Assembly: GCF_008245225.1 (NCBI RefSeq)
Contig: NZ_VTAW01000017.1
Coordinates: 1-64,000, forward strand
Length of the DNA: 64,000 bases
Source: Natrialba swarupiae
GTDB lineage: Archaea > Halobacteriota > Halobacteria > Halobacteriales > Natrialbaceae
Reading direction: 5' to 3'
Position 1 is the stretch's first letter, and each line of letters begins with the position of its first letter. Below, piece by piece: positions 17,796 through 25,942 of this stretch. Under the pieces are notes generated by a model. The model was not told the DNA's origin. It did not search any database and saw only the letters and a program-made list of their open reading frames with translations. The translations under genes and the position numbers were made by a program.

Positions 17796-18809
17796 ATGGC
17801 CACCGATGACCGGACGGCCGGCCCCGCCCGCCGATCGAATCGATCGGGGCCGGTCGTCGCGATCACGCGCTGGATGGAGAACCTCGGGGAGACGGGGTTC
17901 GCCTACCTGCTGTTGACCCCAGTGGTCGTCTTGCTGGGGGCGATCGCTCTCTACCCGCTGTTGCGGACGTTCGAGCTGTCGCTGTACCAGAACGTACTCT
18001 CGGATCCGGAGTTCGTCGGCCTCGAGAACTACGTCCAGCTGTTCACCGGAAACGCCGACGCGCGGATGCCGGGAACCACGACGTTCCTGCCGGAGGTCAC
18101 GACCAGCGGAAGCTTCCCGTACGTCCACGTCGAGGGCTTGTTGCGGAGCGCACTGGCGGTGACGATTATCTTCACCGTCGTGAGCGTCTTCTTCGAGACG
18201 ATCATCGGCTTCGGTCAGGCGCTCGTCCTCGACCGGGAGTTCCGCGGTCGGCGGTGGGTGCGGGCCGCGATCATCATCCCGTGGGCGATCCCGATCGTCA
18301 TCCAGGGGATGATCTTCTACCTGATGTTTCACCCGGACACCGGCTTCCTGACCGAGTACCTCGCCAGCTGGGGTCTCGTCGCGGAGACGAACACGCTCAA
18401 CGATCCGGCGAGTTCGTTGCTGATCGTCACCGTCGCCGACATCTGGAAGACGACGGCGTTCATGGCGCTTTTGATCCTCGCCGGACTCCAGAGCATCGAT
18501 CGGAGCCTCTACGACGTCGCCGAAGTCGCCGGGGCCAGCAAGTGGCAACAGTTCAAACTGATCACGTTCCCGCTGGTGCTTCCCGCACTCGGAATTGCGA
18601 TCCTGTTCCGGACCATCGACGCGATGCGGGTCTACGGCCTCATCGACTCGGTGTCGGGCTGTACGACGGTCCCGTCGCTGTCGTGTATGGTCGTCGAAAC
18701 GTTCAACACGAACCGGGGGCTCGCCTCCGCGATCGCGTTCGTCACCGCCGGAATCATCGCCATCGCCGTGATGGGCGTCATCTACCAGCAGTACAAGGAG
18801 GGTCTCTGA
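17796..18809 (+). CDS. Sugar ABC transporter permease, MalF-type
   Basis: Inner membrane component of 337 residues with six main hydrophobic spans. The cytoplasmic EAA loop that contacts the ATPase is visible as EVAGASKWQQFKLITFPLVL near residues 240-260. The long periplasm-side loop after the first span (NYVQLFTGNADARMPGTTTF) is typical of MalF-type CUT1 permeases. It begins one base after the stop of the binding protein and ends one base before the next permease, so translation is tightly coupled. The ATG at 17796 is the only start that avoids reading through the binding-protein gene. Confidence 0.9.
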   Translation: MATDDRTAGPARRSNRSGPVVAITRWMENLGETGFAYLLLTPVVVLLGAIALYPLLRTFELSLYQNVLSDPEFVGLENYVQLFTGNADARMPGTTTFLPEVTTSGSFPYVHVEGLLRSALAVTIIFTVVSVFFETIIGFGQALVLDREFRGRRWVRAAIIIPWAIPIVIQGMIFYLMFHPDTGFLTEYLASWGLVAETNTLNDPASSLLIVTVADIWKTTAFMALLILAGLQSIDRSLYDVAEVAGASKWQQFKLITFPLVLPALGIAILFRTIDAMRVYGLIDSVSGCTTVPSLSCMVVETFNTNRGLASAIAFVTAGIIAIAVMGVIYQQYKEGL

Positions 18810-18810
18810 G

Positions 18811-19824
18811 ATGGCGACTGCAAACGAACCCCCGACGCAATCGAGCGACGACGAGAACAAGGGACCGCTCGAGCGCTGGACCCACGGCGTCCTCACCGAT
18901 CCGGCGAAGCGAGACCGGCTCTATCGGGCGCTGTTCTACGTCGCGTGCGGATTCTTCCTCGTCACGACCCTGTTTCCGTTCTACTGGCTGCTGGTCCTCG
19001 CGCTGACGCCGAACACGCAGATCCTCGCCGGCGACTGGGAGGTCACTGTTCCGCTCGTCGGGGCGGAAGTGCCGTTCCCGACGCCACAGGGATTCAACGT
19101 TTACGCGTTCGTCGAGGTGTTCCAGCAGGTGCCGTTTCACCTCTACGTCTTCAACAGCTTCGTGCTCGCGAGCGTGACGACGGTTATCGTCATCGCCCTC
19201 GCGAGCCTCGCGGGCTACGTCTTCGGCCGACTCGAGTTCCCAGGACGCGGGCTGATGATGCTCGCCGTGTTGGCGGTCTCGTACTTTCCGCCGGCGGCGT
19301 TTCTCATCCCGCTGTTCGACGCGTTCCTCGGGAACGCGATCGTCGTTCCGTTCCTGGGGATCGAGCTGTTCGCGCCGCCGCGGCTCGTCAACACGCCGGG
19401 GTCGATGATCATGCCCTTTAGCGCACTGTTCCTGCCGCTGGCTATCTTCATCCTCACGACGTTCTACGGCCAGATTCCAGACGGACTCGAGGACGCGGCT
19501 CGCGTCGAGGGAACGACCCGGCTGGGGGCGCTGTTTCGCGTGATCATGCCGCTTTCGGCACCCGGCGTCGCGACGGCGGCCGTGTTGACGTTCATCGCCG
19601 TCTACAACGAGTACTTCTTCAGCTCGATCATGGCGCTACAGAACGAACCGAACCAGTGGTCGCCGCTGGTCGGCGGGATCCTGAGCTATCAGACCCAGTA
19701 TACGACCGACTTCAACCTGATGGCGGCGGCGAGCATCGTCGGCGTCTTGCCGATGTTGATCCTCGTCGTCGTCGCCCAGGAGAAGATCGTCAGCGGACTG
19801 ACCGACGGAGCACTCAAAGAGTAA
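18811..19824 (+). CDS. Sugar ABC transporter permease, MalG-type
   Basis: The second permease of 337 residues. It has six hydrophobic spans after a roughly 35-residue hydrophilic N-terminus. The EAA loop DAARVEGTTRLGALFRVIMP near residues 225-245 and the ending LTDGALKE, similar to the GLTAGAVKG ending of MalG proteins, identify the type. With the preceding MalF-type protein it forms the membrane channel. It ends two bases before the ATPase gene. Confidence 0.9.
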   Translation: MATANEPPTQSSDDENKGPLERWTHGVLTDPAKRDRLYRALFYVACGFFLVTTLFPFYWLLVLALTPNTQILAGDWEVTVPLVGAEVPFPTPQGFNVYAFVEVFQQVPFHLYVFNSFVLASVTTVIVIALASLAGYVFGRLEFPGRGLMMLAVLAVSYFPPAAFLIPLFDAFLGNAIVVPFLGIELFAPPRLVNTPGSMIMPFSALFLPLAIFILTTFYGQIPDGLEDAARVEGTTRLGALFRVIMPLSAPGVATAAVLTFIAVYNEYFFSSIMALQNEPNQWSPLVGGILSYQTQYTTDFNLMAAASIVGVLPMLILVVVAQEKIVSGLTDGALKE

Positions 19825-19826
19825 CC

Positions 19827-21044
19827 ATGGCACGAGTAACACTAGATAACGTCACGAAACGCTACGACGACGTCGTCGCGGTCGACGACATGAACGTCGA
19901 GATCGAAGATGGCGAGTTCATCTGTCTCGTCGGCCCCTCGGGCTGTGGGAAGTCGACGACGATGGAGACGATCGCCGGCCTGACCAAGCCGACCGAGGGG
20001 ACGATCACGGTCGGCGAAACCGACGTCACGAACCTACCGCCAAAGGACAGGGGCGTGTCGATGGTCTTCCAGAACATCGCGTTGTTCCCCCACATGGACG
20101 TCTACGAGAACGTCTCGTTCGGCCTTCGCCTGCGCAAGTACGACAAAGACGAGATCGATCGTCGCGTCGAGCAAGCGGCCGAAATCGTCCAACTCGAGGG
20201 GATGCTCGACCGCGAGCCCACCGAACTCTCGGGCGGGCAACAACAGCGCGTCGCGATCGCCCGCGCGATCGTCCGCGAACCCGCCGTCTTCCTGATGGAC
20301 GAACCGCTCGCGAACCTGGATGCGAAGCTTCGCGTCCACATGCGAACCGAACTCCAGCGCCTGCACAAACAGCTCGACACGACGATCATCTACGTCACTC
20401 ACGACCAGGCGGAGGCGATGACGATGTCGGACCGCATCGCCGTCATCAACGCCGGCGAACTCCAGCAGATCGCCCCGCCGCTTACCTGCTACAACGAGCC
20501 CGCAAACCGGTTCGTCGCCGGCTTCATCGGCTCGCCCTCGATGAACTTCGTGGAGGGCGAACTCACGGAGACCGGGCTCGTGACCGACCACTTCGACCTC
20601 GAGTTCGACGTCGACGGACTCGATCTCGAGACCGGGAGCGAGGTGACGATGGGCGTCCGACCGGAGGACATCTACCCCGCCGCTACGGCGGAGTCGCTCT
20701 CGAGTTCGTCGGCGGTGATCGACGCGACGACGGACGTTCTCGAACCGATGGGCGACGAGATTTTCGTCTACCTCTCCCTCGAGGACTCACAGACGGCCAC
20801 GATGACGACCGAGGAGGCCTCGAGCGCCTCGAACCAGTTGCTGATGAGCGTCGATCCCGACTCGACGATCGAGGAGGACGAGCGGGTGAGCGTCGTCCTC
20901 GACCGGTCGAAGATCCACCTCTTCGAGACCCGATCGGGCGACGCGCTCGTCCACGGCATCGAGGACGTCACGACGGCAGCTCGAGGGGAGGCGACGGACC
21001 GCCGCGCACACGCCGAGATCGACTCGGGTGGTCGCAGTGAGTGA
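19827..21044 (+). CDS. Sugar ABC transporter ATPase, UgpC/MsmK type
   Basis: A 405-residue ATPase energising the CUT1 transporter. Walker A GPSGCGKST is at about 36-44, signature LSGGQQQR near 133, Walker B VFLMDEP near 155, and the His switch in THDQAEAM near 192. The C-terminal third forms the regulatory OB-fold domain (FIGSPSMNFVEGEL, GVRPEDIYP), which in relatives binds regulators. The final 40 residues are a long acidic tail, longer than usual. Its last bases overlap the small membrane-protein gene that follows. Confidence 0.92.
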   Translation: MARVTLDNVTKRYDDVVAVDDMNVEIEDGEFICLVGPSGCGKSTTMETIAGLTKPTEGTITVGETDVTNLPPKDRGVSMVFQNIALFPHMDVYENVSFGLRLRKYDKDEIDRRVEQAAEIVQLEGMLDREPTELSGGQQQRVAIARAIVREPAVFLMDEPLANLDAKLRVHMRTELQRLHKQLDTTIIYVTHDQAEAMTMSDRIAVINAGELQQIAPPLTCYNEPANRFVAGFIGSPSMNFVEGELTETGLVTDHFDLEFDVDGLDLETGSEVTMGVRPEDIYPAATAESLSSSSAVIDATTDVLEPMGDEIFVYLSLEDSQTATMTTEEASSASNQLLMSVDPDSTIEEDERVSVVLDRSKIHLFETRSGDALVHGIEDVTTAARGEATDRRAHAEIDSGGRSE

Positions 21045-21240
21045 ACTCGTCGCGCTCGTCTACTACGGCGGACTCTCCGTGTTGTTTTTCTTCTGGATCT
21101 ACGGGATCGTCTCGTTCGGTCTCGACCTAAAGAACAAGATCGTACCGGCAATCAGACAGTATCGTCGCGGGCGAACGCGACGCGAGCAATCAACGGACAC
21201 TCAGAATGAACGATCGGAACGAGAAGAGCAGTTGTACTGA
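21037..21240 (+). CDS. Small single-span membrane protein of the sugar transporter operon
   Basis: A 67-residue protein starting at a GTG (21037) that overlaps the ATPase stop codon by eight bases; another GTG at 21028 would add three residues. One hydrophobic span, about residues 6-28 (LVYYGGLSVLFFFWIYGIVS), is followed by a charged tail (NKIVPAIRQYRRGRTRREQ). It matches no enzyme I know. The overlap with the ATPase gene suggests that it is made with the transporter and may stabilise or regulate it. Confidence 0.65.
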   Translation: MSELVALVYYGGLSVLFFFWIYGIVSFGLDLKNKIVPAIRQYRRGRTRREQSTDTQNERSEREEQLY

Positions 21241-21364
21241 ATCGACGAACGGCGACCGCCCCATCGGTCGTGTCGGAAGCAGGTCTCCGTCCGGACCGGA
21301 GAACGGACTCGAGTCCATGACGGAGAGCGAGACCGCCCCCGTCTCGACGGAGGGATCCCGATGA
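21206..21364 (+). CDS. Candidate 52-residue hydrophilic protein
   Basis: A short open frame from ATG 21206 to TGA 21362-21364. It overlaps the end of the small membrane-protein gene in another frame, and its stop overlaps the next ATG (ATGA at 21361). About three quarters of third codon positions are G or C, as in real genes here. The peptide (MNDRNEKSSCTESTNGDRPI and on) is hydrophilic and of low complexity, with no motif. It may be a genuine coupled small protein or simply a translated leader that keeps ribosomes moving to the oxidoreductase gene. Confidence 0.33.
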   Translation: MNDRNEKSSCTESTNGDRPIGRVGSRSPSGPENGLESMTESETAPVSTEGSR

Positions 21365-22536
21365 GTGCGGGCCAGGAACCCGTCCGAGTCGGACTCGTCG
21401 GACTCGGGAACATCGGCCACCACCACGCCGACCGGCTTCTCGAACAGGAACTCGAGGTCGAACTCGTGGGAGGGATGGACGTCGCATCGGAGGCCCGTGA
21501 GCGCTTCGCGGACCGGTACGGCGTCGAGGTCTACGACGACCACCACGACCTCTACGACGCGGCCGACGCCGTGATCGTCACGACGCCCAACCGCTTTCAC
21601 GAGGAGTACGCCGTCGCCGCCCTCGAGCGCGACCTTAACATCCTCCTCGAGAAGCCCCTCGGACACACCCTCGAGAGCGCCCGCCGGATCGCGGCCGCGG
21701 CGGCCGACTCGACCGGCCTCACGATGGTCGGGTTCAACAACCGGTTTCTGAACGCCGTGGCGGTGCTTCGCGATCGGATCGGTCGCGGCGAGTTCGGCGA
21801 GGTCACTCACGTCGAGGCCAACTACGTGCGCCGGCGGGGGATCCCCGGTCGTGGCTCCTGGTTCACCCGAAAGGAGGTCTCGGGCGGCGGCGCACTGATC
21901 GACCTCGGCGTCCACGCGATCGACCTCGGGATGTACCTGCTCGACTATCCCGACCCCGTCGAGGTCTCCGGAGTCACCCGATCGCAGTTCGGTCACCGCG
22001 AGGACTACGCCTATCTCGAGATGTGGGGTGACGACGCAGGCCCGGACGCGTTCGACGTCGACGACTCCGCGAGTGCGTTCGTCCGCTGTGACGACGACCG
22101 GACGATCAGCCTCGAGGTCGCCTGGGCGACGAACCGGCCACCGACCCACGAGTTCGTCGTCCGCGGCACCGAGGCGGCGGCCCGGTTCGACCTGCTCACC
22201 GACGAACTCACGATCTACTCGGCGAGCAAGAGCGGCGGTGATCATACGATCGACGAGACGATCGAGACCCGGGAGAACGACAGCCACGCCGACGAGCAGG
22301 CGGCGTTTCTCGAAGCGATCCTCGCGAACCGCTCGGGAACGCGACGCGACGCCGAAGGCCGAACGCGGGCCGGAACCGTCGAAAACGGCCTGACCGTCCA
22401 GCGGGTCGTCGACGGCATCTACCGCTCGAGCGACCGTGGAGGGACGATCTCCCTCGAGGCAAGCGGCGAATCCGTCCCGCTGAAAGGAGTCGAGGACGAA
22501 TCCGTCCCGCTCGAGGAAAGCTATAGTAACAACTGA
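21361..22536 (+). CDS. Gfo/Idh/MocA-family oxidoreductase (1)
   Basis: A 391-residue NAD(P)-dependent sugar oxidoreductase. The Rossmann motif GLVGLGNIGHHHAD starts at about residue 11. The family EKP motif (ILLEKPLGHT) is near residue 97. The C-terminal region includes GGGALIDLGVHAIDLGMYLL, carrying the conserved Asp and His that position the sugar hydroxyl. Members oxidise or reduce a ring hydroxyl of sugars, inositols or glycosides. It belongs to the transporter operon. The last residues (ESYSNN) and the stop codon are encoded inside a palindromic element, so the C-terminus may have been altered by insertion. Confidence 0.88.
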   Translation: MSAGQEPVRVGLVGLGNIGHHHADRLLEQELEVELVGGMDVASEARERFADRYGVEVYDDHHDLYDAADAVIVTTPNRFHEEYAVAALERDLNILLEKPLGHTLESARRIAAAAADSTGLTMVGFNNRFLNAVAVLRDRIGRGEFGEVTHVEANYVRRRGIPGRGSWFTRKEVSGGGALIDLGVHAIDLGMYLLDYPDPVEVSGVTRSQFGHREDYAYLEMWGDDAGPDAFDVDDSASAFVRCDDDRTISLEVAWATNRPPTHEFVVRGTEAAARFDLLTDELTIYSASKSGGDHTIDETIETRENDSHADEQAAFLEAILANRSGTRRDAEGRTRAGTVENGLTVQRVVDGIYRSSDRGGTISLEASGESVPLKGVEDESVPLEESYSNN

Positions 22537-22606
22537 AACGATTCACACACTGATCGCCCATCAGTCTGGCGATCAGGTGTGCAATGACTTTCAGTGGCTA
22601 CTATAG
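22521..22606. repeat. Palindromic element, family B, overlapping a gene end
   Basis: An 86-base nested palindrome. CTATAGTA (22521-22528) pairs with TACTATAG (22599-22606), ACTGAAA (22532-22538) with TTTCAGT (22589-22595), CACAC with GTGTG, and TGATCGCC (22551-22558) with GGCGATCA (22568-22575) around a nine-base loop. Three-base unpaired spacers fall at matching places on both arms. It supplies the stop codon of the Gfo/Idh gene. The form suits a miniature inverted-repeat element or a terminator. The remaining spacer to 22846 holds no gene. Confidence 0.7.
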
Positions 22607-22846
22607 GACTGATCGTCTCGCCCGCGGCGACAGTGCTCGTCGGACCGATTCTCCCCGTCCGCACTCAGCGAGAGTGCATCAGTGTTAGACGACGAGAGGT
22701 GCATCGACGTTCGACGGCCAGTATAGACCAGGCGACGACTACAAAGTCGAACTGGCCCGGCGTTCGAACCACCTCGGACGAACGCAGAACCGTTACTCGG
22801 ATCCGGAATAGGAATTACTTTGGCTGATGCCGTGGTATCACACCGT

Positions 22847-23815
22847 ATGGACATCGGTGTTCACACCCCACCGCTCGCAGACGAATCGCTCGAGGGAGCG
22901 CTCCAGTATCTCTCGGATCTCGGCGTCTCCGCGATCGAACCCGGCGTCGGCGGCTTCCCCGGCGACGATCACCTCGATCGCTCGGAGTACCTCGGCAACC
23001 AGGACGCTCAAGCCGAACTCGCCGAGTTGCTCGAGGAGTACGAGATGCACGTTAGCGCACTCGCAGTCCACAACAACCCGTTACACCCCGACGACGAACG
23101 GGCGGCGGAGGCAGACACCGAGTTGCGCGAAGCGATCGAACTCGCCGGCCAGCTAGACGTCGACACCGTCACCGGCTTCTCCGGCTTGCCGGCGGGGAGT
23201 CCCACCGACGAGACGCCCAACTGGATCACGGCCCCGTGGCCGACCGAACACGCCGAGGCCCACGAGTACCAGTGGGAGGTCGCCGTCGACTACTGGTCCG
23301 ATCTGGCGGCGTTCGCCGACGACCACGGCGTCGACGTCGGCATCGAGATGCACCCGAACATGCTGGTGTACGAACCGAAGGGGATGGCCCGCCTGCGCGA
23401 AGAGACGAACGACCGCATCGGCGCGAACTTCGACCCCTCCCATCTCTACTGGCAAGGGATCTCGATCACCGACGCGATCCGTTTTCTCGGCGAGCGCGAT
23501 GCGATCCACCACTTCCACGCCAAGGACACGCGCGTCTACGAAGAACAGGCGCGCCTGAAAGGTGTCCTCGACACCGCACCCTACGACGACGAACTCAACC
23601 GCTCGTGGCTGTTCCGCTCGGTCGGCTACGGCCACGACGAGTCCCACTGGAAGGAACTCGTCTCGACGCTCCGAATGGTCGGTTACGACGGCACCTTGAG
23701 CATCGAACACGAAGACTCGCTGACCAGTTCTCGCGAGGGACTCGAGAAGGCGATCGATCTCCTCCAGCGAGCCGTCTTCGAGACCGAACCCGGCGAAGCT
23801 TACTGGGCCGAGTAA
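22847..23815 (+). CDS. Sugar phosphate isomerase/epimerase-like TIM-barrel protein (1)
   Basis: A 322-residue protein of the xylose isomerase-like (AP endonuclease 2) superfamily. Candidate metal ligands are Glu in GIEMHPN, Asp in NFDPSHLYW, His in HFHAKD and Glu in SIEHEDS. Opening MDIGVHTPPLADESLEGAL with FPGDDHLDRSEYL is typical of the subgroup found beside Gfo/Idh proteins. Such pairs act on inositols, ketosugars and 3-keto-glycosides. It lies between two Gfo/Idh genes in one direction, which supports a shared pathway. The ATG at 22847 begins the conserved barrel; nine more residues are possible upstream. Confidence 0.84.
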   Translation: MDIGVHTPPLADESLEGALQYLSDLGVSAIEPGVGGFPGDDHLDRSEYLGNQDAQAELAELLEEYEMHVSALAVHNNPLHPDDERAAEADTELREAIELAGQLDVDTVTGFSGLPAGSPTDETPNWITAPWPTEHAEAHEYQWEVAVDYWSDLAAFADDHGVDVGIEMHPNMLVYEPKGMARLREETNDRIGANFDPSHLYWQGISITDAIRFLGERDAIHHFHAKDTRVYEEQARLKGVLDTAPYDDELNRSWLFRSVGYGHDESHWKELVSTLRMVGYDGTLSIEHEDSLTSSREGLEKAIDLLQRAVFETEPGEAYWAE

Positions 23816-23900
23816 CGGATCGATCACCTCGAGCGATCCGTTCACCCGACCGAACCGCCGGACGGAAACTTCTAACTACAGCTATTGTGAAGGTTTAGGT

Positions 23901-25025
23901 ATGACGCTGGAAGTTGGAGTCCTCGGCTACCGGTTCATGGGCAAGGCACACGCGAACGCGATGGCGCGGCTTCCGATGTTCTTCCCGGACGCGCCCGACA
24001 TCGAGCGAAGTGTCCTCGTCGGCCGCGACGAGGAGGCACTGTCGGATGCCGCCGACCGCCTCGGCTTCGAGTCGATCGCGACCGACTGGGAATCCGTCGT
24101 CGACGACGTCGACGTCTTCTACAACCTCGGACCGAATCACGTCCACGCCGAGCCGTCGATCGCGGCACTCGAGGCCGGCACGCCGACGTTCTGTGAGAAA
24201 CCGCTCGCGCCGACGCTCGAAGGCGCAGAGAAGATGGCCGAGGCGGCTCGAGAGGCCGGGAGCGACGTTCCGGCCGGCTGTGCGTTTAACTATCGGTTCG
24301 TCCCCGCGATCCAGTACGCGAAGAACCTGCTCGAGGGGGGCGAACTCGGCGAGATCCACCACGTGCGCGGGCGATATCTCCAGGACTGGCTGGTCGACCC
24401 CGACGCGCCGTGGTCCTGGCGAAACGACGAGGAACTCGCCGGCTCGGGCGCGCTCGGCGACCTCGGCGCACACACCGTCGACCTCGTGCGCTTTCTGGTT
24501 GGCGACGACGACCTCGCCGGCGGGATCGAGGAGGTCAGCGGCCACCTCCGGACGTTCGTCGATAAACGGCCCGTCGAGGGAAGCGACGAAACCCGTCCGG
24601 TCACCGTCGACGACGCCTACTCCGCGCAACTCGCGTTCGAAAACGGCGCGATGGGAACGCTCGAGGCCTCGCGGTTCGCGACCGGCCACAAGAACGACCA
24701 CACGATCGAGATCCAGGGCTCGAAGGGCAGTCTCCGGTTCTCCCTCGAGCGGCTGAACGAACTCGAGGTGCTCCGAGAGGGCGACCGGGGCTACCAGACC
24801 GTTCTCGTGACAGACGAGGACGACCCGTACGTCGACCACTGGTGGCCGCCGGGCCACGTCGTCGGCTGGGAGCACACCTTCGTCCACGAGAACTACGAGT
24901 TCCTGCGAGCGGTCAGTGAGGGGACCGGGTTCGAACCGAGCTTCGAGGACGGGCTGGCCGCCCAGCGCGTGCTGGCGGCGATCGAAGAGAGCGACGACCG
25001 CGGCGAGTGGGTGTCGCCGCCGTAG
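23901..25025 (+). CDS. Gfo/Idh/MocA-family oxidoreductase (2)
   Basis: A 374-residue oxidoreductase. The nucleotide-binding loop reads GVLGYRFMGKAHANA, in which GYRFMG replaces the usual GxGxxG. EKP appears in TFCEKPLAPTLEGAEKMAEA. A GCAFNYRFVPAIQYAKNLLE segment and GSGALGDLGAHTVDLVRFLV near residues 180-200 are family features. It differs clearly from the Gfo/Idh at 21361, so the two are not a recent duplication. A shared task such as oxidation then reduction of the same sugar is plausible. It starts 85 bases after the TIM-barrel gene. Confidence 0.88.
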   Translation: MTLEVGVLGYRFMGKAHANAMARLPMFFPDAPDIERSVLVGRDEEALSDAADRLGFESIATDWESVVDDVDVFYNLGPNHVHAEPSIAALEAGTPTFCEKPLAPTLEGAEKMAEAAREAGSDVPAGCAFNYRFVPAIQYAKNLLEGGELGEIHHVRGRYLQDWLVDPDAPWSWRNDEELAGSGALGDLGAHTVDLVRFLVGDDDLAGGIEEVSGHLRTFVDKRPVEGSDETRPVTVDDAYSAQLAFENGAMGTLEASRFATGHKNDHTIEIQGSKGSLRFSLERLNELEVLREGDRGYQTVLVTDEDDPYVDHWWPPGHVVGWEHTFVHENYEFLRAVSEGTGFEPSFEDGLAAQRVLAAIEESDDRGEWVSPP

Positions 25026-25186
25026 GATTTTGACACCGACTCGAATCGTCCATCCGATCGCCGAGCGGAGCCATAGCCGGACGAAGCCACCTTCGGACGG
25101 CTGTCGGTCGGGCCGCCGTCCGTTACGGTCGCCGGTCGGACGACTGACATCGACGGGTCTTTGGAATCGTCCCGCCATCGATCGAT

Positions 25187-25876
25187 ATGCAACTCGAGCG
25201 GAGTTCCTGGACGGTGATCGACGAGGCGGCCCCGACGACGGCGCTCGTGCCGGTCGGAAGCACGGAACAACACGGCCCACACGCGCCGGTCGGAACGGAT
25301 ACCACCGTCGCAAACGAGATCGCGGTCGCGGCGGATGGAGAAACCGACCGTGAGACGGTCGTCGTGCCCCCGATTCCGGTCGGTGTCGCTCCCTATCACG
25401 GCCGCTTTCCGGGGACGCTTTCGGTATCGCCGGAGACGCTTCGACGCTACGTTCGCGACGTCGTCACCTCGTTTTCGGGGACGAGCGTCGAGACGGTCGT
25501 TCTCGTCAACGGCCACGGCGGAAATGGAGGCACGCTCTCACACCTCTCGCGAGAGGTGACCGCCTCGGACTCGACCGATCTCGACGTCTACCCGTGGGAG
25601 TGGATGCGCGCGATCGAGGATCACGTCGGCCACGCCGGCGAAATCGAGACGTCCGTCCTCTTGTATCTCTGTCCGGAGGACGTCGGCGAGCCGGTCGACG
25701 GAGACGCCGCGGAGTGGGACACCGTCGTCGACGGCGGCGTCGTTCGCCACTTCACCGACGAGTTCAGCGAGAACGGCGCGGTCGGCGACGCGACCGGTGC
25801 GACGGCCGAGCAGGGCGAACAGGCGTTCGAGACCGCCGTCGACTCGCTGGTTTCGTACCTCGAGCGACTCGAGTAG
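25187..25876 (+). CDS. Creatininase-family metal-dependent amidohydrolase
   Basis: A 229-residue protein of the creatininase/MftE superfamily. Metal-binding features are in order: Glu in VGSTEQHGPHAPVGTDT with nearby His and Asp, then VLVNGHGGNGGTL near residues 106-118, and Glu in HAGEIETSVLLYL. The family includes creatinine amidohydrolase, riboflavin-pathway FAPy deformylase and MftE peptidase, so the reaction cannot be set from sequence. It is the last gene of the plus-strand cluster, 160 bases after a Gfo/Idh gene, and converges with the peptide transporter operon 66 bases away. Confidence 0.8.
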   Translation: MQLERSSWTVIDEAAPTTALVPVGSTEQHGPHAPVGTDTTVANEIAVAADGETDRETVVVPPIPVGVAPYHGRFPGTLSVSPETLRRYVRDVVTSFSGTSVETVVLVNGHGGNGGTLSHLSREVTASDSTDLDVYPWEWMRAIEDHVGHAGEIETSVLLYLCPEDVGEPVDGDAAEWDTVVDGGVVRHFTDEFSENGAVGDATGATAEQGEQAFETAVDSLVSYLERLE

Positions 25877-25942
25877 TCGATCGCGGGGTAGAATGCGCTC
25901 GGAGTCGAGAGAACGAGGTCGGACGAGAAAACGGGATTGGGG

